Assembly: GCA_900543105.1 (NCBI GenBank)
Contig: UQQA01000105.1
Span: 1-8,800 of the forward strand
Source: an uncultured Ruminococcus sp.
GTDB lineage: Bacteria > Bacillota > Clostridia > Oscillospirales > Ruminococcaceae
DNA: 8,800 nucleotides
Reading direction: 5' to 3'
Shown: piece after piece, positions 1 to 6,405 of the stretch
Numbering within the stretch: position 1 is the first letter of the stretch
How the letters are laid out: every line of letters starts with the position of its first letter
Made by a program: the position numbers and the translations under genes
Notes under the pieces: model-generated
Seen by the model: only the letters and a program-made list of their open reading frames with translations
Databases searched by the model: none
What the model was told of the DNA's origin: nothing

Positions 1-15
1 TGAAAGGATCATTTT

Positions 16-999
16 ATGGAACAAATAGCTTTTTTTGATACGAAACCTTATGATAAAGAATGGTTTCTGAAATATGGTACAAACTATAAATTCAAATTCT
101 TTGAAAGCAAGCTCACTCCCGACAGTGCCGAGCTTGCCAAAGGCTGCAAAGCAGTGATCGCATTTGTAAATGACACGATCAACAAAAACACTATCGATGT
201 GCTTTGCAATGCCGGCGTTGAACTTGTGGCATTGCGCTGTGCAGGCTTTAATAACGTTGACCTGAAATATGCTAAAAACAGGATAAGCGTTGTCCGTGTT
301 CCGAACTACTCGCCTTATGCCGTTGCCGAACACGCGATGGCAATGCTCCTTACGCTTAACCGAAAGATACACAAGGCTTATAACCGAACAAGAGAATTCA
401 ATTTCAGTCTTAACGGACTGACGGGTTTTGATCTGCATGGAAAAACCGCCGGCATAATCGGAACGGGACAGATCGGCTGCATCTTTATGAATATATGCAA
501 AGGCTTCGGAATGAATGTCGTTGCATACGACCCATACCCCAAAAATAATTCCGATATTAATTACGTTTCCCTTGATGACCTGCTCGGACAAAGCAGTATA
601 ATATCTCTCCATTGTCCGCTCACTCCCGAAACGAAGTTCATCATCAACGAAAAAAACATCAAAAAGATGAAAGACGGCGCATTTATCGTTAATACTTCCA
701 GAGGAAAGCTTATAGACAGCGGTGCGCTTATCTCCGCACTAAAATCCGGAAAATTAGGCGGCGCTTGTCTTGATGTTTACGAAGAAGAAACATCATTTTT
801 CTTTGAGGATCGGTCGGGCGAAGTAATTGACGACGATGAACTTTCCGTCCTCGTTTCAATGCCCAACGTTATCATTACCTCTCATCAGGCTTTTCTCACC
901 AAAGAAGCTTTGCAGAAGATAGCGGAGGTAACGGTCTATAACCTCGATCAATTTTTCAGTGGAAAACCGCTTGATAATATTGTCGAATATACAAAATAA
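16..999 (+). CDS. ldhA: D-lactate dehydrogenase (NAD-dependent, LdhA type)
   Basis: Reduces pyruvate to D-lactate with NADH, a cytoplasmic fermentation step that regenerates NAD. The 327-residue product has the full D-2-hydroxyacid dehydrogenase plan: a split catalytic domain (about 1-100 and 300-327) around a Rossmann NAD domain with GTGQIG at 149-154 and an acidic residue, Asp172, after strand two, as expected for NAD. The catalytic set is Arg229 (NTSRG), Glu258 (DVYEEE) and His290 (SHQAFLT), with the spacing known from lactobacillar D-LDH. Segments such as RVPNYSP, AVAEHA, LTGFDL and SLHCPLTPE closely match E. coli LdhA as I recall it, which favours lactate dehydrogenase over other 2-hydroxyacid dehydrogenases. 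The ATG follows AAAGGA (3-8) by 7 bases. Its promoter lies outside the window. It converges on spoIVB and ends at a shared hairpin. Confidence 0.93.
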   Translation: MEQIAFFDTKPYDKEWFLKYGTNYKFKFFESKLTPDSAELAKGCKAVIAFVNDTINKNTIDVLCNAGVELVALRCAGFNNVDLKYAKNRISVVRVPNYSPYAVAEHAMAMLLTLNRKIHKAYNRTREFNFSLNGLTGFDLHGKTAGIIGTGQIGCIFMNICKGFGMNVVAYDPYPKNNSDINYVSLDDLLGQSSIISLHCPLTPETKFIINEKNIKKMKDGAFIVNTSRGKLIDSGALISALKSGKLGGACLDVYEEETSFFFEDRSGEVIDDDELSVLVSMPNVIITSHQAFLTKEALQKIAEVTVYNLDQFFSGKPLDNIVEYTK

Positions 1000-1004
1000 T
1001 ACCC

Positions 1005-1033
1005 AAAGGCGCAAGGTTCTCCCTGCGCCTTTT
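1005..1033. terminator. Shared terminator between convergent ldhA and spoIVB
   Basis: A 12-position stem pairs 1005-1016 with 1021-1032. It has a GGCGCA/TGCGCC core, one mismatch (1014/1023) and a TTCT loop at 1017-1020. In the ldhA direction the stem runs into TTTT, then CTGT. The stem lies 5 bases after the ldhA stop and 4 bases after the spoIVB stop. On the minus strand it is followed by GGGTATTATTTTG, a poorer U-tract, so it probably works best for ldhA and only partly for spoIVB. Confidence 0.75.
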
Positions 1034-1036
1034 CTG

Positions 1037-2242
1037 TCAGCTTGCCTGCTTCATCTGTTCATACATCGTATCGGCAAATACAGCATAACCCTTTGTCGGA
1101 TTATTTATAAAAACGTGTGTAACTGCACCCACTATTTTTCCGTCTTGGATAATAGGACTTCCGCTCATTCCCTGCACGATACCGCCCGCTTCACGAAGCA
1201 GACATTCATCTGTCACTCTTATTACCATATCACGGGAATCTTCGCTGCCCGAATGATCTATCTTTTCAATGGCTATCTCATATTTTTGAGGATGCGTTCC
1301 GCTTATAGTTGTGTAGATATACGCTTTTCCTGTTTTTATCTCGCTGTTCAAGCCGAGCGGTATCGCCTCATTTCCACCTAAGAAATCATCAAGCGTCCCG
1401 AATAGTCCCACTGTTGTATTATCGGTAAGCGTCCCCATAGAAAAAGATGAAACAAAGCCTCCCACAAGCTCCCCCGGAAAACCAGATTTGCCTTTTTTCA
1501 CTCCGCTTATAGAAACCTTAACCACCTCGCCCGAATCAAGTGGCATAAGATTACCGGTGTCTATATCGCAGACAGGGTGTCCAAGTCCGCCGAACTGTTT
1601 TGTTTCGGGATCATAAAAAGTCATTGTTCCTATGCCTGCCGAGCTGTCACGCACCCATATACCCGCTCGGTAGCTATCGTCTGTGCTTGATATCTGCGGA
1701 CAAAGCCACGCTGTAAATTCTCTTTCATTCCGTACCGCGCTTACTTTAAGTGTTTTTCCTCCACTTGATGAAATAATATCCTCAATATCTTCATTTGATG
1801 AGACTTCTATCCCGTCAATGCTTTTGATTATATCTCCCGATTTAAGTCCACAGTTTTCTCCGGGTGAAATAAAACCGTTATCCGTTTCAAAACCGCTCAC
1901 TTCAACGACTATCACACCATCGGTGAGAAGCTTTATCCCAAACGGCTCGCCGCATGGAACAAGAACCGGCGTTTCAACAGAAAAAATGTTGACTACCTTT
2001 ATCGGGATAAGTCCAAGAAGTTTCAGCTCTGCCTGCTCTGCACATTCATTGTCGATCTCAGTCAGGTCAACATCTGTATTGGAGCACGGTACGGCATCGA
2101 GCATTTTTGAGATGTTCATTTTTCCGCCTTTTGTGATATAGTAATCGTTGGGCAGAGTTCCTTCGAGGTATATAATAAAAGCCGCTAAAGATAATATAAC
2201 AGCAAATATGCAAAACACAACGCTTTTTATCAATTTCTGCAT
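1037..2242 (-). CDS. spoIVB: SpoIVB peptidase, sporulation signalling serine protease (family S55)
   Basis: In spore formers SpoIVB is secreted from the forespore into the intermembrane space and cleaves SpoIVFA. This releases processing of pro-sigma-K in the mother cell. The 401-residue product has an N-terminal signal anchor (about 4-25), a spacer region, a PDZ domain (about 95-180, with the SGDII and IDG motifs) and a C-terminal S55 peptidase domain. The putative triad is His222 (GLGHPVCD), Asp345 (VTDE) and Ser360 (GMSGSP). The Asp-Ser distance of 15 matches B. subtilis Asp363/Ser378 as I remember it. The chosen ATG is preceded by GGAAGGA about 8 bases upstream. The length is close to the 426 residues of B. 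subtilis SpoIVB. In Bacillus the gene sits between recN and spo0A. Here it stands alone, convergent with ldhA and divergent from the lacI unit. I found no convincing sigma-F or sigma-G promoter. Confidence 0.93.
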   Translation of the reverse strand: MQKLIKSVVFCIFAVILSLAAFIIYLEGTLPNDYYITKGGKMNISKMLDAVPCSNTDVDLTEIDNECAEQAELKLLGLIPIKVVNIFSVETPVLVPCGEPFGIKLLTDGVIVVEVSGFETDNGFISPGENCGLKSGDIIKSIDGIEVSSNEDIEDIISSSGGKTLKVSAVRNEREFTAWLCPQISSTDDSYRAGIWVRDSSAGIGTMTFYDPETKQFGGLGHPVCDIDTGNLMPLDSGEVVKVSISGVKKGKSGFPGELVGGFVSSFSMGTLTDNTTVGLFGTLDDFLGGNEAIPLGLNSEIKTGKAYIYTTISGTHPQKYEIAIEKIDHSGSEDSRDMVIRVTDECLLREAGGIVQGMSGSPIIQDGKIVGAVTHVFINNPTKGYAVFADTMYEQMKQAS

Positions 2243-2438
2243 TTTTATTTTCCTTCCTTTTCTTTTAAAATGATGATCTGTTCCGCTTTGTTTGCCGCAT
2301 AACAGATCGCTTCATTCCTTAAATTTCCGTTTCGACTCTCGCCGAGCTGTTATTACTATTCACATTTTGAAGCTTTTTATAAATTCTAATTATATGTTAT
2401 TTTAAAGCCAAGCCCACAAAAATAATGTAAAAATAAAG

Positions 2439-2452
2439 AATTTTATAAAATT
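2439..2452. repeat. 14-bp perfect AT-only palindrome upstream of the promoter
   Basis: AATTTTATAAAATT is its own reverse complement and ends 4 bases before the -35 box of the sigma-A promoter. It could be an UP-like element or a protein site. It may also be chance in an AT-rich stretch. Apart from this palindrome and the promoter and operator just downstream, the divergent intergenic region 2243-2522 shows no gene or structured RNA that I can support. Confidence 0.3.
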
Positions 2453-2456
2453 ACCC

Positions 2457-2485
2457 TTGAATGTTCTTTAAAAATATGCTATAAT
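2457..2485 (+). promoter_or_regulatory. Sigma-A promoter, extended -10, for the membrane protein-lacI unit
   Basis: The -35 box TTGAAT (2457-2462) and a consensus -10 box TATAAT (2480-2485) are separated by exactly 17 bases. A TG at 2477-2478 gives an extended -10. Transcription should start near 2491-2493, leaving a leader of about 30 bases before the ribosome binding site at 2511. This is the best vegetative promoter in the window. Confidence 0.8.
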
Positions 2486-2498
2486 GAAAACGTTATTA
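2485..2498. promoter_or_regulatory. Cre-like / LacI-family operator at the transcription start
   Basis: TGAAAACGTTATTA is an imperfect palindrome centred on a CG step, as in LacI/GalR-family operators. Five of seven half-site positions are symmetric. It fits the CcpA cre consensus TGWAANCGNTNWCA at all but one position (T instead of C at position 13). It overlaps the last base of the -10 box and covers the predicted start site, where a bound repressor would block initiation. The regulator encoded downstream is the obvious candidate, but a CcpA-like protein elsewhere in the genome is equally possible. Confidence 0.5.
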
Positions 2499-2510
2499 CA
2501 AATTTGACAC

Positions 2511-2525
2511 GGAGGAGTTTTTACG
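2511..2525 (+). promoter_or_regulatory. Strong ribosome binding site followed by an ACG start codon
   Basis: GGAGGAG (2511-2517) is followed by five T residues and then ACG at 2523-2525. The next codons read AAA AAA ATT TCC, a typical Lys-rich start before a membrane helix. No ATG, GTG or TTG lies in this frame between the upstream stop (TGA, 2505-2507) and GTG at 2571. That GTG has no recognisable binding site and would cut into the first helix. The arrangement looks like an ATG changed to ACG by one transition. Confidence 0.6.
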
Positions 2526-2981
2526 AAAAAAATTTCCAAGATCACATTTATTTTAGCGGTAATTGCGGAAGTGGTATGCTGTCTTGTGCTCAACACCCTT
2601 GGCGGTGCTGCTTTCATTATGAACGGCTATGACAAATGCGGTATTGCACTTTTCGCCAGCACGGTTCTCCTTGTTGCCGCACTTGTTTTTATAAAATTCA
2701 AAAAATCACTTGTTTCGCTCATATTGACTATATTCGGTTCTGCTTGCTATATTTACACGCTTGCCGTTATTGAAGCAATACCGAATACAAAGATACCAAA
2801 GGAATATACAGAGGCTCTTTCAGCCAAACATTTTCCGACTATCGCTGTTACCGTGCTTCTTATCCTGCTGATAATTTTTAACTTTTTCAGTGAAGAAGCC
2901 GTCCAAAAACGTTTGGAGAAAAGAAATGCCAGAAAAGCTGAAAGAGAACGCAGCCTTAACGATGACGAAAAAATACTTTGA
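2523..2981 (+). CDS. Small four-helix membrane protein of unknown function
   Basis: I do not recognise a family. Read from the ACG at 2523 (see the ribosome-binding-site entry) the product has 152 residues. It would have 136 residues if translation began at GTG 2571, which would remove half of helix 1. Hydrophobic segments lie at about 8-31, 39-57, 62-83 and 104-122, with a polar loop at about 84-103. A highly charged cytoplasmic-looking tail of 30 residues (Glu-, Lys- and Arg-rich, about 123-152) follows. Cysteines sit in or near the helices at 19, 20, 39 and 75. No catalytic motif or transporter signature is visible. The gene sits directly behind a strong promoter and 18 bases ahead of a lacI-type gene, so the two are probably one transcript. 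This suggests, without proving, that the regulator controls it. Confidence 0.75.
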   Translation, partial: TKKISKITFILAVIAEVVCCLVLNTLGGAAFIMNGYDKCGIALFASTVLLVAALVFIKFKKSLVSLILTIFGSACYIYTLAVIEAIPNTKIPKEYTEALSAKHFPTIAVTVLLILLIIFNFFSEEAVQKRLEKRNARKAERERSLNDDEKIL

Positions 2982-2987
2982 CTTACT

Positions 2988-3002
2988 GGAGGAATAGATT
3001 TG
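2988..3002 (+). promoter_or_regulatory. Ribosome binding site fixing the TTG start of the LacI regulator
   Basis: GGAGGA (2988-2993) lies 6 bases before TTG at 3000-3002. The following codons encode NVTIKDVAK, the normal beginning of a LacI-family DNA-binding domain. TTG is therefore the start, and no ATG is needed. Confidence 0.8.
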
Positions 3003-4001
3003 AACGTAACTATAAAAGACGTTGCCAAAGCTGCGGGCGTTTCCGTTGCGACCGTTTCAAGAGTACTCAACAAAAGCGCTACCGTTTCCGAAGCTGCCGC
3101 AGAGCAGGTAAACAACGCCATAAAAGAGCTTGGCTACAACCCTAATTTTCTCGGAAGAAACCTCCGCAAATGCGAAACAAACGTTATCCTTGCGATACTC
3201 CCCTCTACAGAACATTCGTTTTACAACGAGATAATAAAAGGTATGCAAAGTGCCGCTTCCGAAAACGGCTATGATATACTCCTTTGCACATCGAACAGCT
3301 CACATTCCACAGAAACAAGAATGCTCGGTATGCTTTACAACAGAACTGTAGACGCTGCTGTAATGCTCGGAACTCAGCTTTCCGCAGAAGAGCTCAATGA
3401 ACTTAATGAAAAACATTATATCGCTATCTGCTGTGAGCGTGTTGAGGGCGCAAATGTTCTTACAGTTACTGTTGACGATGAAAGCGGCGCTTATACAGCC
3501 GTAAAGAACCTTATTTCGCTCGGTCACAGAAAGATCGCCATTGTTTCGACTGAGGGAATGGCTCTTTCTTCAAAGGACAGAGAACACGGCTATATAAAGG
3601 CATTGAACGAATTTGATATTCCCGTTAAAGAAGAATATATCTATCGCGGAACATACGACCCTTACAACGGCGGAAAGGCATTCGAGCAGTTTATGGCTCT
3701 CCCCGAGCCTCCGACGGCGATATTCTGCATATCCGATCTTCTTGCGGCAGGCACGATGAAAAAAGCGATCTCAAGCGGCTATAAGATCGGCGAAGACATT
3801 TCCGTTTGCGGTTTTGACAACATTCAGATGTGCGAACTTTACAATCCGGGTATCACAACAATTGAACAGCCTGCATTTGAGATCGGCAAAACGGTCATAA
3901 ACGAGCTTGTGAAGAACATAAAGCAAAATCAGAAAAAGGGCAGACACATAAAGCTGAACTACAGACTTATTCAGCGCGAGTCTGTTCAGAAAGCAAAATA
4001 A
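3000..4001 (+). CDS. LacI/GalR-family transcriptional regulator
   Basis: A DNA-binding repressor-type protein of 333 residues, the usual family length. The N-terminal helix-turn-helix (about 4-24) carries the signature VSVATVSRVLN. A hinge helix follows at about 49-58, with the LGRNLR pattern whose leucine inserts into the central CG of operators. Residues from about 60 onward form a periplasmic-binding-protein-like effector domain with FYNEIIKGM, GHRKIAIVS, PPTAIFCISD and SVCGFDN. The effector cannot be read from the sequence. Its organisation is like CcpA and the many sugar-responsive paralogues. No sugar-use genes lie nearby, so a local catabolic role is not supported. Translation starts at TTG (3000). 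The gene is downstream of the small membrane protein and ends at a strong terminator. A cre-like operator at 2485-2498 suggests autoregulation. Confidence 0.9.
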   Translation: MNVTIKDVAKAAGVSVATVSRVLNKSATVSEAAAEQVNNAIKELGYNPNFLGRNLRKCETNVILAILPSTEHSFYNEIIKGMQSAASENGYDILLCTSNSSHSTETRMLGMLYNRTVDAAVMLGTQLSAEELNELNEKHYIAICCERVEGANVLTVTVDDESGAYTAVKNLISLGHRKIAIVSTEGMALSSKDREHGYIKALNEFDIPVKEEYIYRGTYDPYNGGKAFEQFMALPEPPTAIFCISDLLAAGTMKKAISSGYKIGEDISVCGFDNIQMCELYNPGITTIEQPAFEIGKTVINELVKNIKQNQKKGRHIKLNYRLIQRESVQKAK

Positions 4002-4006
4002 AAAAT

Positions 4007-4047
4007 TACAGCTTACTTTCCAAAACAAAAAGTAAGCTGTATTTTTT
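4007..4047. terminator. Bidirectional intrinsic terminator after lacI and radA
   Basis: A perfect 13-bp stem pairs 4007-4019 (core ACAGCTTACTTT) with 4029-4041 across a 9-base loop and is followed by six T (4042-4047). On the minus strand the same stem runs into ATTTTTTATTTT, so it can also stop transcripts coming out of radA through the MITE-like element. The left U-tract overlaps the lacI stop codon. Confidence 0.88.
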
Positions 4048-4183
4048 AGAACCTGTCTTCATAAGAAATGTGTGCGGATTTTCGAGCATAATTTTGTTGC
4101 AGACAAGGCAAGGATTTTTAACGCAGTCTGCGGCAAAATTTGCCGAAAAGACGTGCGCATATGCTTGTGAAGACGGGTTCTTA
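4046..4183. mobile_element. MITE-like palindromic element with TTA target duplication
   Basis: The core 4049-4180 (132 bp) is a near-complete inverted repeat. Its ends GAACCTGTCTTCATAAG (4049-4065) and CTTGTGAAGACGGGTTC (4164-4180) match with two transitions. Pairing continues inward through GATTTTCG, ATTTTG and GCAGAC/GTCTGC (4099-4104 and 4125-4130), leaving a central loop of about 20 bases. The core is flanked by TTA at 4046-4048 and TTA at 4181-4183, as expected of a target-site duplication. It has no open reading frame of use, so it would have to be mobilised by a transposase elsewhere. A 3-bp TNA duplication resembles the IS1031-type branch of the IS5 family as I recall, but that assignment is tentative. 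It sits directly against the T-run of the lacI terminator, in a gene-free gap downstream of radA. Confidence 0.65.
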
Positions 4184-4196
4184 TATATTGGATTGA

Positions 4197-5603
4197 TTAT
4201 TCAGACTTGTTATTATTGCTGTTTCTGATAACGAAAAATGCTTGTTTTACGGAAGATACTCCCGTTACTCTTATCTTAGTATTGTTTCTGTCGATGAGCT
4301 TCATTGACTGCTTCGGGATAATGCAATGTTCAAAGCCAAGACGTTCCGCTTCACGGATCCGCTGTGGGATATTCGCAACGCTTCGTATCTCGCCGCCAAG
4401 TCCGATCTCGCCGAAAGCTATCATTTTCTTGTCGAGAACGGTATCATAGAAGCCGCTGTACAGTGCAAGTGCGACCGACAAGTCGCCCGCCGTTTCATCA
4501 AGTCGGAAGCCGCCGACAACATTCAGAAAAACATCGAGCGTTCCGAAGAACATTCCCGCACGTTTTTCAAGGACTGCGATTATCATTGCAAGACGGTTAT
4601 AGTCAAATCCAGTGACAGTTCTTCTCGGAGCTGAAAAACCGCTTTTTGTAACAAGGGCCTGAACCTCGGCAAGTATCGGTCGGCTGCCCTCCATTATGCA
4701 GGCAACGCAGCAGCCCGAAACTCCCTCGGGTCTGCCCGAAAGCAGCATTGCAGACGGATTTTCGACCTCTTCAAGTCCCGAATTGCCCATTTCAAAAACG
4801 CCTATCTCGTTGGTTGAGCCGTAACGGTTTTTCACTGCACGGAGAAGTCGGTAGCTGAGGTGTCTTTCACCCTCAAAATATAGGACTGCGTCAACGATAT
4901 GCTCCATTACCTTTGGACCTGCGATAGCACCGTCCTTATTTACATGGCTGACAATAAAGATAGGTATCTCCTCGGATTTTGCTGTTCGCATAAACAAGTT
5001 CGTACACTCTCTGACCTGCGAAATGCTGCCCGATGTGCTGTTTATATCGCTCAAAGTCATCGTTTGAATAGAGTCGATTATCGCAATATCGGGTTTGCTC
5101 GATATTATCGTATCGGAGGTCGCACCTGCGTCATTTGTTGATAAAATGTACAGATTCGGGGTATCAACGCCCAGTCTTGCGGCACGAAGCTTTATCTGAC
5201 GGACACTTTCTTCTCCCGAAATATAAAGTATTGAATGTTCCTCGCCGAGATATTTACAAATCTGCAAAAGCAGCGTTGATTTTCCTATGCCCGGCTCGCC
5301 GCCGAGAAGCACGAGCGAACCCTTTACAAGACCTCCGCCGAGAACACGGTCAAGCTCGCTTATTCCCGTTGAATAGCGAATCTCATCGTCCGTTCCTATC
5401 TGCGTGAGGTCTTTTATCTGCGAAGAGAGGTCACGGCTCACCGACCCTGACGCACTTTTAAATGAAGAGCCTCTCGGTGCAGACTGAATTTCCTGCTCTT
5501 CAAGGGTATTCCATTCGCCGCATGAGGGGCATTTACCGTTCCACTTTGAACATTCAAAGCCGCACTCCGAGCAAACATATACTATTTTGGACTTTCCTGC
5601 CAT
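4197..5603 (-). CDS. radA: DNA repair protein RadA (Sms), RecA-like branch-migration ATPase
   Basis: A cytoplasmic ATPase that acts with RecA in recombinational repair, promoting branch migration of recombination intermediates. The 468-residue protein is full length. It has an N-terminal C4 zinc finger (Cys11, Cys14, Cys25, Cys28), then a RecA-like core with Walker A GEPGIGKST (102-110) and a Walker B-like strand, AIIDS (174-178). The RadA hallmark KNRYGSTNEIG is at 258-268. A C-terminal Lon-protease-like domain (about 280-455) lacks an evident protease active site, as is normal for RadA. The ATG is preceded by AAAGGA about 8 bases upstream. It is the last gene of the minus-strand string, 47 bases after cwlD. 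In Bacillus radA lies in the clpC-radA-disA-yacL-ispD-ispF region. Here the order is changed and no disA is present. Confidence 0.97.
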   Translation of the reverse strand: MAGKSKIVYVCSECGFECSKWNGKCPSCGEWNTLEEQEIQSAPRGSSFKSASGSVSRDLSSQIKDLTQIGTDDEIRYSTGISELDRVLGGGLVKGSLVLLGGEPGIGKSTLLLQICKYLGEEHSILYISGEESVRQIKLRAARLGVDTPNLYILSTNDAGATSDTIISSKPDIAIIDSIQTMTLSDINSTSGSISQVRECTNLFMRTAKSEEIPIFIVSHVNKDGAIAGPKVMEHIVDAVLYFEGERHLSYRLLRAVKNRYGSTNEIGVFEMGNSGLEEVENPSAMLLSGRPEGVSGCCVACIMEGSRPILAEVQALVTKSGFSAPRRTVTGFDYNRLAMIIAVLEKRAGMFFGTLDVFLNVVGGFRLDETAGDLSVALALYSGFYDTVLDKKMIAFGEIGLGGEIRSVANIPQRIREAERLGFEHCIIPKQSMKLIDRNNTKIRVTGVSSVKQAFFVIRNSNNNKSE

Positions 5604-5650
5604 TTTATTTTCCTTTCCGAAATAAGCACATGACCTGCTCGGTTCAGACC

Positions 5651-6376
5651 TTATTCCGTTGCAATGAATTCATTTATTCCCGAAAAGACTGTGAAAGCGA
5701 CCTGCTGCTGATAGTCCTTATTCGTAAGCTTTGCAGCTTCATCGGGGTTGGAGAGAAATCCGCACTCGACCATTACAGCTGGGTTATTACAGTAATAGCA
5801 AAGATACAATTCGTCCTTGCAAAGCTTTGTTTCACGCTCGTTATCGGGCTGAAGATTTGTCACGAACCTGTTTTTCATAATACCTGCAAGACGCTCGCTT
5901 TCCTCGTTTTTATCCGAATAGAACATCTGCGCGCCGCTGTATTTCGGGTCGGTAAAGGTGTTCTGATGGATAGAAACGCAAACGCAGTCGGGATATTTAT
6001 TAAAGAGCGCAAGGCGGTTTTCCATATCGGATATCTTCTGATTGCGCAGACCCTCAACGCCCTTATCGTGTATAGAGATATCCTTTATGCGTGTGGCTTC
6101 GACGTTATAGCCGAACAACCTTGCCATATCTCGGACGGAGAGCAGGATATTGAGGTTTATCCCCTTTTCGGTTTTGCCGTCAGCACTTGAACAGCCGCCG
6201 TCCATTCCGCCGTGTCCCGCATCAAGAACGATAATTTTCTGATCAGAAAGCTCTGTAGATGTCAGGATAGCATTTTCCAGTCTTGACTTTGCATATAGTA
6301 TCGTTCCTGTAAAAATACATACCGCTGCGAGAGCGACAGCAGCGGTAAACTTCCTTTTATGCTTTGCAGAAACCAT
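5651..6376 (-). CDS. cwlD: N-acetylmuramoyl-L-alanine amidase, probably CwlD (spore cortex)
   Basis: A zinc amidase (Amidase_3 fold) that cleaves the amide bond between muramic acid and L-alanine. In spore formers CwlD starts muramic-delta-lactam formation in the cortex, which germination lytic enzymes need. With the chosen start the protein has 241 residues, close to the usual CwlD size. It has a basic N-terminus, one signal-anchor helix (about 11-29) and the catalytic domain from about 46. Likely zinc ligands are His55 (DAGHGG), Glu70 (EKGINL) and His137 (SIHQN), with catalytic Glu204 (VECGFLSNP). The single-domain form without SH3 or cell-wall-binding repeats, the YSGAQMFY segment and a sigma-E-like promoter upstream all favour CwlD over a general autolysin. 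An ATG 15 bases upstream (6391) is in frame, but it overlaps the ribosome binding site of the ATG at 6376 and has none of its own. Confidence 0.8.
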   Translation of the reverse strand: MVSAKHKRKFTAAVALAAVCIFTGTILYAKSRLENAILTSTELSDQKIIVLDAGHGGMDGGCSSADGKTEKGINLNILLSVRDMARLFGYNVEATRIKDISIHDKGVEGLRNQKISDMENRLALFNKYPDCVCVSIHQNTFTDPKYSGAQMFYSDKNEESERLAGIMKNRFVTNLQPDNERETKLCKDELYLCYYCNNPAVMVECGFLSNPDEAAKLTNKDYQQQVAFTVFSGINEFIATE

Positions 6377-6389
6377 AGTTTTTCCTCCC
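6377..6389 (-). promoter_or_regulatory. Ribosome binding site that places the cwlD start at 6376
   Basis: On the minus strand GGGAGG (6389-6384) is followed by AAAAACT and then ATG at 6376-6374, a 7-base spacing. The alternative in-frame ATG at 6391-6389 overlaps the first base of this site. The longer reading would add MGGKT, whose Gly-Gly codons are simply the Shine-Dalgarno sequence. Confidence 0.85.
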
Positions 6390-6405
6390 ATAGCTTGTTT
6401 TTTAC

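Noticed and set aside
1683..2141. A 152-codon plus-strand frame opposite spoIVB
   Set aside because: The reverse strand encodes the PDZ and protease regions of SpoIVB. The plus-strand reading is low-complexity Ser/Pro/Ile-rich with no initiation signal.
2389..2394. TATAAT on the minus strand, upstream of spoIVB
   Set aside because: No usable -35 box lies 16-18 bases before it, and it is about 150 bases from the gene in a very AT-rich stretch, so it is probably chance.
2243..2400. Possible sigma-F or sigma-G promoter for spoIVB on the minus strand (TGAATA at about 2357-2362)
   Set aside because: TGAATA is a perfect sigma-G -35 match, but no CATACTA-like -10 box lies 16-18 bases downstream. 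Other pairings, such as GAATG with CAAACAA, are too weak to call.
4197..5407. Several plus-strand open frames of 80-100 codons opposite radA
   Set aside because: They lack ribosome binding sites and recognisable motifs and lie wholly opposite a conserved gene. They are shadows of its codon bias.
5462..6190. A 242-codon plus-strand open frame opposite the radA start and cwlD
   Set aside because: It covers two well-supported antisense genes, has no ribosome binding site before its start and shows no domain. Its length follows from the composition of the genes below it.
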